The translations under genes were made by a program, and so were the position numbers. Below the pieces are notes generated by a model. The model saw only the letters and a list, made by a program, of their open reading frames with translations. It was not told the origin of the DNA and did not search any database. A stretch of DNA of 9,663 bases from Verrucomicrobiales bacterium (GTDB lineage: Bacteria > Verrucomicrobiota > Verrucomicrobiae > Limisphaerales > UBA1100): assembly GCA_002721895.1 (NCBI GenBank), contig PBLV01000021.1:1-9663 (forward strand), written 5' to 3'. Positions 1-9,663 of the stretch are shown here, one piece after another; positions within the stretch are counted from its first letter, which is position 1; each line of letters opens with the position of its first letter.

Positions 1-257
1 CTCCAACCCGCGCGTGCTCTTGCTCTCTGTCTTGTGCAGCGCATTGAGCTTCGGCTTGGGATCAAAGGTATCCACCTGACTTGGCCCGCCCTCCATGAAA
101 AGCATGATGACGGCCTTCGCCCTCGGTGCGTGCATGGGCTTCTTCGGCGCCAAAGGCCCGGCAGACTCCTTGGCGAGCAAATCGGTCATGGCCAGTGTAC
201 CCAGCGAGGAGCCTAAGCCGTACAAAAAATCTCGGCGTTTCAGTGCAGGAATATTCA

Positions 258-258
<1 letters not shown>
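1..258 (-). CDS. DUF1501 family protein B, N-terminal part (runs off left edge)
   Basis: This is the first 86 codons of a DUF1501 protein; the remainder lies beyond the window. It opens with a twin-arginine-like export signal (KRRDFLYG at residues 7-14, then a hydrophobic stretch SSLGTLAMTDLLA). The family signature follows: FMEGGPSQVDTFDPKPKL at about residues 54-71, whose acidic residues correspond to the first metal-site motif of the alkaline phosphatase/sulfatase-like superfamily. The same motif in DUF1501 protein A reads GGPSHIDTFDPKP, so the two are close paralogues. The ATG start overlaps the stop codon of the upstream PSD1 gene by one base (TGATG), so translational coupling is likely. 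Known of the family: DUF1501 genes commonly sit beside DUF1549/DUF1553 genes in Planctomycetota and Verrucomicrobiota, and their biochemical function is not established. Family assignment is firm; the enzymatic role is unknown. Confidence 0.93.
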
Positions 259-3104
<2,846 letters not shown>

Positions 3105-3105
3105 G

Positions 3106-3807
3106 TTACTTGAGTACTTTTATCTGCAAATCCTTGAAATGTACAATCATTCCCGGGTCGTGGAGTTGCAGCTGGATCATGCCGCTCTTTAGGCGCTTGG
3201 CCTGCGGGAGGTGCTCAGTGAATTCGCTTGAGAGCTTGCCGTTGATGTAGAGCTTAAAATTATTGCCCTTGGCAATGATGTGCACGTGATTCCAGTCGCC
3301 CTTGCGAATGTCCGCCGCAGTGAGGGTGCCATCGATGGGTGTGATGGTCGGCTTGTCGTCCTCGGCGATCACCAGTCGGTCACCGCGGAAGCACCGATGC
3401 TCGCGCCGGCCGGGGGTGTGGAAATCCCACGCGCCCATCACATTCTTGCCGATTCCGAGATGGCCAAGATCTGCATGGTAGCTCTGGAAATCGCGGCGTC
3501 CCGTCTTATCCCGGATGGACCGGATGTTTACCCCACTATTGCCTTTGCCGGGAAAGCGGTAGCTAAACTTCATCTCCAGATCGGCCACATTCTTGTTCGG
3601 CGTATATGTGAGATAACCGCGCCCCTTGTCCCCATTGCCCACAATCATCCCGTCCTTCACCGTCCAGGCCGCTGCCGTCTTGCTCGGCGTGGCCTCCCAG
3701 CCTTTGAGCGTCTTGCCGTCGAACATGGATACAAACCCGTCCTTCTCCACCGCCTGCGCGGTGGTGAAGATCACAACGAAAAGTAAATTCGCAAAAAAAG
3801 TTTTCAT
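3106..3807 (-). CDS. Exported DUF1080 (3-keto-disaccharide hydrolase family) protein, 233 aa
   Basis: This is a small secreted concanavalin/LamG-like protein of the DUF1080 family, now named 3-keto-disaccharide hydrolase in Pfam. A clear signal peptide (MKTFFANLLFVVIFTTAQA, residues 1-19) precedes a single domain covering the rest. Family features visible are FDGKTLKGWE (29-38), GNSGVNIRS (89-97), DWNHVHIIAKGNNFKLYINGK (about 171-191) and a C-terminal GMIQLQLHDPGMIVHFKDLQIK pattern (about 209-230). The ATG at 3807 is chosen because it begins the signal peptide; a longer reading from TTG at 3828 only adds seven residues in front of it. The gene sits between the two PSD1/DUF1501 modules, 41 bases after DUF1501 A and one base before PSD1 B, so it is probably co-transcribed. 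Family members hydrolyse or bind (3-keto-)glycosides. Which glycoside is involved here cannot be told, and no Gfo/Idh/MocA 3-dehydrogenase, the usual partner, lies in the window. Confidence 0.9.
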   Translation of the reverse strand: MKTFFANLLFVVIFTTAQAVEKDGFVSMFDGKTLKGWEATPSKTAAAWTVKDGMIVGNGDKGRGYLTYTPNKNVADLEMKFSYRFPGKGNSGVNIRSIRDKTGRRDFQSYHADLGHLGIGKNVMGAWDFHTPGRREHRCFRGDRLVIAEDDKPTITPIDGTLTAADIRKGDWNHVHIIAKGNNFKLYINGKLSSEFTEHLPQAKRLKSGMIQLQLHDPGMIVHFKDLQIKVLK

Positions 3808-3819
3808 GACACAAAAGTT

Positions 3820-3839
3820 CGCCGTCAATTCAACGGGCG
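3820..3839 (-). other. Small hairpin in the DUF1501 A–DUF1080 spacer
   Basis: An imperfect inverted repeat occupies the only sizeable gap in the gene string. On the plus strand CGCCGT (3820-3825) pairs with ACGGGCG (3833-3839) with one bulged base and a 7-nt loop. On the transcribed strand it is followed by AACTTTTG, too weak a U-run for a confident terminator. It may be an attenuator, an RNA-processing site or chance. Confidence 0.3.
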
Positions 3840-3848
3840 AAGGGCGGT

Positions 3849-5234
3849 TTACGCAATCAATTCCTTGATCAGTTCGCCACCCGTTTGGCTGAGTTGCTTG
3901 AAGCGGCCGCCGTGAAAGTAGGTGAGCTTATTGTCATCCAAACCCAACAGGCGCAAGAGAGTGATGTGGAAGTCACGGATGGGATGAACGACCTCAGTGG
4001 CGGTTTCGCCAATCTCGTCGGTTGCGCCGATGATGCGACCCTTCTGCACGCCGCCGCCGGCTAGAAAAATGGGCATGGCGTTTTTGTTGTGATCGCGACC
4101 GAGTCGCTCTCCCCCACCGCGACGCCCGTTGTCAGGGGTGCGGCCGAATTCGCCGCACCAAACCACCAACGTGTCCTCGAGCATGCCGCGCTCCTTGAGA
4201 TCCTTTAACAAGGCAGCAATGGGGCGATCGACAGAACGAATGCGTTCACTGTGCGACTTGGCAAGGTAATCATGTGAATCCCAACCCGCGGTGTAGGCCT
4301 GCACAAAACGCACGCCGCGCTCGAGCAAGCGCCGTGACAGCAGCAGGCGCCGGCCGAATTCCTTGGTGCGATCTTCGTTGAGCCCGTACGCCTCGCGGGT
4401 GGTTTCCTTTTCCTGCCCGAGATCAAGAATCCCAGGCACCTTCATCTGCATGCGGTAGGCCAGCTCATAGCTGTCCATGCGCGCGGACAGTTCCTTGTGG
4501 CCCGGACGCTTGGCGGCGTGGGATTGGTTGAGTTGCGCGAGCAGATCGAGGTTGCTGCGCTGTTGCCCGCGCGTGACGCCCTTGGGTGGATGCAGATCGA
4601 GAATGGGCGAGCCCTTCGCACGCAAGGTGGTGCCCTGATAATGAGGTGGCAAATAGCCGTTGGACCAATTGGCCGCGCCGCCCTGCGGATAAGCCACCTC
4701 GGGCAACACCACGAAGCCCGGCAAATCCTGATTCTCTGAGCCCAGCCCATACGTCACCCACGAGCCAATCGCCGGATCGCCGCCGAAACGGTTGCCGGTG
4801 TTCATGTGATAGTTGGCCGTGGGATGATTGATCGATTCGGCCTGACACCCGCGATACACGCACAACTCATCGGCCACATCCGCAAGGTGCTCCCAGTGCT
4901 CGCAAAGATCGATACCGCTTTGACCCGCCTTACGGAAGCCAAACGGGCTTTGCACGTAATAGCGCTCACCCGAGCCCATCGCGGAGAGAAACTTGCTCTG
5001 CCGCTGAAACTTTTTCAGGTGCAACTCCTTGAGCTTTGGCTTGGGATCGAAGGTATCGATATGGCTCGGACCGCCGGCCATGTAGAGAAAGATGCATCGC
5101 TTTGCCTTGGCCTGCGGAAAGTGTGCCACCTTCGGCACCAACGGCCCCTTCGTCTCCTCCGCCCGCAACATCGAGTGAAACGCCAGCGCGCCCAGCCCGC
5201 CGTTGACTCCATAAATAAATTCGCGTCGATTCAT
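3849..5234 (-). CDS. DUF1501 family protein A, 461 aa, complete
   Basis: This is a complete DUF1501 protein, in the alkaline phosphatase/sulfatase-like superfamily. The N-terminus is a twin-arginine-type signal (NRREFIYG at 2-9, then GGLGALAFHSML), implying export in folded form. Putative metal-site motifs appear in family order: AGGPSHIDTFDPKP (53-66), NHP...NTG (136-147), GWDSHD (317-322), GEFGRTP (361-367) and GRDHN (379-383). No Cys/Ser-x-Pro-x-Arg sulfatase active-site signature is seen, so calling it a sulfatase would be unsafe. The ATG lies three bases after the stop of PSD1 protein A, so the pair is almost certainly co-translated. Its first 70 residues resemble the partial DUF1501 B at the left edge far more than the plus-strand DUF1501 at 8675. 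Length is normal for the family. Function is unproven; a hydrolase-like extracytoplasmic partner of the PSD1 protein is inferred from constant gene pairing. Confidence 0.95.
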   Translation of the reverse strand: MNRREFIYGVNGGLGALAFHSMLRAEETKGPLVPKVAHFPQAKAKRCIFLYMAGGPSHIDTFDPKPKLKELHLKKFQRQSKFLSAMGSGERYYVQSPFGFRKAGQSGIDLCEHWEHLADVADELCVYRGCQAESINHPTANYHMNTGNRFGGDPAIGSWVTYGLGSENQDLPGFVVLPEVAYPQGGAANWSNGYLPPHYQGTTLRAKGSPILDLHPPKGVTRGQQRSNLDLLAQLNQSHAAKRPGHKELSARMDSYELAYRMQMKVPGILDLGQEKETTREAYGLNEDRTKEFGRRLLLSRRLLERGVRFVQAYTAGWDSHDYLAKSHSERIRSVDRPIAALLKDLKERGMLEDTLVVWCGEFGRTPDNGRRGGGERLGRDHNKNAMPIFLAGGGVQKGRIIGATDEIGETATEVVHPIRDFHITLLRLLGLDDNKLTYFHGGRFKQLSQTGGELIKELIA

Positions 5235-5237
5235 GGT

Positions 5238-7858
<2,621 letters not shown>

Positions 7859-7862
<4 letters not shown>

Positions 7863-8467
7863 TTTATGTTTTGTTTGATGGCTTTTTTGACGGCGAACAA
7901 GTCTCTTTTACTTATTGCTTCAACAATTGCTTCATGCTCCTTAAAACACTGCATATAATCCTCTAATTTTGAATAAGCAATCATCATTCTGATGGTTATA
8001 CTTAGCCAAATCGATTCAAATTCCGCTGAGGCTTTTCGAACCCAAAATCGATGCATTGCTAGATCTGTCTCGGTTATTTTTTTTAAATCTTTCTGCTTAC
8101 ATGCCAATTTTAATGTTTCAAGTAACTGCTTGATCTTTTGATCATCCTCATCAACCCAATGTTTAAAAGATCTTTCTATGCAATGAATTTCAAGTTCAAT
8201 ACGAAGCCTTCTAAACAAATCAGAATCTTTTTTATTGGGTGCCGAACTCACTCGCACACCGCGATTTGGGCTGTAAACCAAAATTCCCTCTTGAGACAAT
8301 TGCAAAAAGGCGTCTCTTACTGAATTCCGACTCACACCAAAACGGCTCGCAAAAGTTTGCTCCCTAATTGGCTGATTTTGAGTAAGTTTCCCGGCAATAA
8401 TCTCCCCACGAATTGCGTCACATATCTGATCGCGCATTGTCAGTATGGGTTCTTCAACAAGTGGCAT
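7859..8467 (-). CDS. GntR-family transcriptional regulator with FCD-like C-terminal domain, 202 aa
   Basis: This is a cytoplasmic DNA-binding regulator. The N-terminal winged helix-turn-helix (about residues 8-76) has the GntR signature: IRGEIIAGKLTQNQPI, then FASRFGVSRNSVRDAFLQLSQEGI and the wing NRGVRV. The C-terminal part (about 84-202) is all-helical in character and fits the FCD effector domain, with D135-x3-H139 (ETDLAMHRF) and H178 (EHEAIVEAI). The usual last FCD histidine appears to be Asn200, so the metal site may be incomplete. The ATG at 8467 places ten residues before the domain, which is normal. The stop codon overlaps the start of PSD1 A (ATGA), so the regulator probably heads and controls the operon; FCD regulators are usually repressors relieved by small acids or sugar derivatives. 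The gene is clearly more AT-rich than its neighbours, hinting at a separate origin. The effector is unknown. Confidence 0.9.
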
Positions 8468-8490
8468 ATCGACTTAATAGCCGAGGGCAA

Positions 8491-8519
8491 AAAATAAGTA
8501 AATGTTCAATTGTCGACAA
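8491..8519 (-). promoter_or_regulatory. Possible sigma70-type promoter for the regulator operon
   Basis: On the minus strand TTGTCG (8519-8514) and TATTTT (8496-8491) are separated by 17 bases. Both match the consensus only partly. The -35-like element lies inside the palindrome at 8508-8521, so operator binding would block it, consistent with autorepression. Promoter rules in this lineage are uncertain. Confidence 0.3.
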
Positions 8520-8521
8520 TT
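8508..8521. promoter_or_regulatory. Candidate GntR/FCD operator palindrome
   Basis: AATTGTCGACAATT is a perfect 14-bp palindrome, 41 bp upstream of the regulator's ATG and in the region between the divergent genes. Its core TTGT-CG-ACAA fits the GT…AC half-site layout typical of FadR-subfamily GntR operators. Autoregulation is inferred; binding has not been shown. Confidence 0.6.
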
Positions 8522-8594
8522 TTAAATTATCTGACCTGATCGCCTGATGGAGCAACCTCAAGTGCCAATCGTTCAGTCCTCGTTTATAGCCAAC

Positions 8595-8615
8595 ACTTAA
8601 CTCATCAGTTTAAGT
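8595..8615. repeat. Imperfect inverted repeat in the divergent intergenic region
   Basis: ACTTAACT (8595-8602) and AGTTTAAGT (8607-8615) form 8-bp arms with one bulged T and a 4-nt CATC loop, 60 bp upstream of the plus-strand DUF1501 start. It could be a binding site or an mRNA leader hairpin for that gene. It is AT-rich and may be chance. The rest of 8468-8674 shows no other gene or clear plus-strand promoter. Confidence 0.3.
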
Positions 8616-8674
8616 TTTAAATGGGGACACACTGGACAAATCACCGTACAGGCATATGATTCCTCACCTACGTT

Positions 8675-9663
8675 ATGTTTGATTTTTTGGGCGAACAGGA
8701 GGCGTCGATTTGTGGCGGGAGCCACTTGAAACGGCGGGAGTTTCTGCAGGTCGGGGCGCTGGGCGCCGTGGGCTTGTCGCTGCCGCAAGTGCTGGCGGCC
8801 AAGGAGGCCGGGGCGGTGCGGGCGGGCCATGAGGACAAGGCCTGCATTATGATCTTTAATCTCGGCGCCCCCAGCCACGTGGATTTGTGGGATATGAAAC
8901 CGGAGGCAGCCGCTGAGTACCGCGGACCTTTCAAGCCGATCCGAACCAAGTCCGAAGACATCGAGGTTTCCGAGATTTTACCGCAACACGCGAAGGTGGC
9001 GGATAAATTTTCGCTGGTGCGCTCGGTGCATCATGGCGGCGCGGCGGTACACGATGCGGGCTGGCAGATCATGCAGACCGGCCGGCGCTTCTCGGGCGGA
9101 GTGCAAACGCCCCATGCGGGCGCAGTGGCCAGCCATTTGCTGGGACGCAAGAGTGATCTGCCGCCGTTTGTGGTGTTGCCGGAATTGATGGGGCGCGGCG
9201 GTGGCAATCTACCCAACGGCCAGGCGGGCGGATTCCTCGGCAAGGCGCATGATCCGTTTGCGCTCAATGCAGACCCCTCCAAAAAAGATTTCAAGGTGCC
9301 GGACTTGCTGCCGCCGGATCAAATCGGCGCGGCGCGACTGGAGCGCCGGCGTAACATGCGCGAGATTGTCGATGGCGCGGTGAAGAGTTTTGAAGCTAGT
9401 GAGGATGCGCGCCTGCTCAATGACACGTTCCACTCGGCCTTTCGCATGATGACCAGCGAACAGGCGCGCGCGGCGTTTGATCTCTCGAAGGAAAAGCAGT
9501 CCGTGCGCGAGCGGTATGGCATGAACCGTTTCGGTCAATGCTGCCTGCTCGCGCGGCGGCTGGTGGAGAACGGAGTGCGTTTCGTGACATTGAATAGTTT
9601 CCTCACAGTCTTTAGCCAACTCTCGTGGGACATCCACGGGTCGAAGCCGTTTATGTCCATCAA
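8675..9663 (+). CDS. DUF1501 family protein C, N-terminal 329 codons (runs off right edge)
   Basis: This is a plus-strand DUF1501 gene without a stop codon in the window. A twin-arginine signal is clear: KRREFLQVGALGAVGLSLP at about residues 19-37, followed by QVLAA as a likely cleavage region. The first metal-site-like motif reads LGAPSHVDLWDMKPEA (63-78). Other family segments are SVHHGGAAVHDAGWQIMQTGR (about 118-137), LPPFVVLPE (162-170) and WDIHG (318-322). The start is the first in-frame ATG after an upstream TGA at 8657; MFDFLGEQ…CGG…KRREFL is a usual beginning for this DUF1501 group. It differs from proteins A and B (LWDMKP in place of TFDPKP) and so belongs to another subfamily. It is divergent from the GntR gene across 207 bp, so the same regulator could control it. 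No PSD1 partner lies upstream; one may lie downstream, outside the window. Function is unproven. Confidence 0.93.
   Translation, partial: MFDFLGEQEASICGGSHLKRREFLQVGALGAVGLSLPQVLAAKEAGAVRAGHEDKACIMIFNLGAPSHVDLWDMKPEAAAEYRGPFKPIRTKSEDIEVSEILPQHAKVADKFSLVRSVHHGGAAVHDAGWQIMQTGRRFSGGVQTPHAGAVASHLLGRKSDLPPFVVLPELMGRGGGNLPNGQAGGFLGKAHDPFALNADPSKKDFKVPDLLPPDQIGAARLERRRNMREIVDGAVKSFEASEDARLLNDTFHSAFRMMTSEQARAAFDLSKEKQSVRERYGMNRFGQCCLLARRLVENGVRFVTLNSFLTVFSQLSWDIHGSKPFMSI

Noticed and set aside
3808..3828. TTG at 3828 as start of the DUF1080 gene
   Set aside because: It adds seven residues ahead of a typical signal peptide that begins exactly at ATG 3807.
3849..5234. Annotation of DUF1501 A as a sulfatase
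   Set aside because: It belongs to the same broad superfamily, but no C/S-x-P-x-R sulfatase signature is present, so the narrower claim is unsupported.
8615..8640. AAATGGGGACACAC-like stretch as a possible end of an insertion sequence or REP-type element
   Set aside because: Only one copy is seen, with no inverted partner, target duplication or transposase gene.
8696..8728. Downstream TTG start at 8726 for DUF1501 C, helped by AGGAGG at 8697 or GGGAG at 8717
   Set aside because: The AGGAGG is too far from the TTG. The ATG at 8675 gives the N-terminus usual for this DUF1501 group before the twin-arginine motif.
8597..8961. Minus-strand open frames opposite the start of DUF1501 C
   Set aside because: They overlap the strongly supported Tat signal and first motif of the plus-strand gene and encode nothing recognisable.

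Overview
The window looks like chromosomal DNA from a Verrucomicrobiota or Planctomycetota bacterium. The evidence is gene content: two large proteins with the PSCyt1–DUF1549(PSCyt2)–DUF1553(PSD1) architecture, three DUF1501 proteins with twin-arginine-type N-termini, and a DUF1080 (3-keto-disaccharide hydrolase family) protein. These families are strongly expanded in those two phyla. The phylum cannot be fixed more closely by eye. None of the gene starts has a clear Shine-Dalgarno sequence.

Layout. Almost everything from 1 to 8467 is one minus-strand gene string, read right to left: a GntR/FCD-type regulator (8467-7859), PSD1 protein A (7862-5238), DUF1501 protein A (5234-3849), a DUF1080 protein (3807-3106), PSD1 protein B (3104-258) and the N-terminal 86 codons of DUF1501 protein B (258 to the left edge). 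The junctions are very tight: a 4-base ATGA overlap, a 3-base gap, a 41-base gap holding a small hairpin, a 1-base gap and a 1-base overlap. This strongly suggests one operon headed by its own regulator. To the right, across a 207-base AT-rich intergenic region, a third and clearly different DUF1501 gene starts at 8675 on the plus strand and runs off the right edge.

How the genes may work together. The operon holds two copies of a [PSD1 + DUF1501] module with the DUF1080 gene between them. The PSD1 proteins are exported and each has two CxxCH haem-c motifs. DUF1501 proteins are exported members of the alkaline phosphatase/sulfatase-like superfamily. DUF1080 proteins bind or cleave (3-keto-)glycosides. 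An extracytoplasmic redox or hydrolytic route for a glycan, sensed by the GntR regulator, is a reasonable inference, but no substrate can be read from the sequence. A perfect 14-bp palindrome with the GT-N-AC layout of FCD-type GntR operators lies 41 bp upstream of the regulator's start and is the best regulatory candidate.

The regulator gene and the intergenic region are visibly more AT-rich than the rest of the window. No tRNA, rRNA, CRISPR array or intact mobile element was seen.
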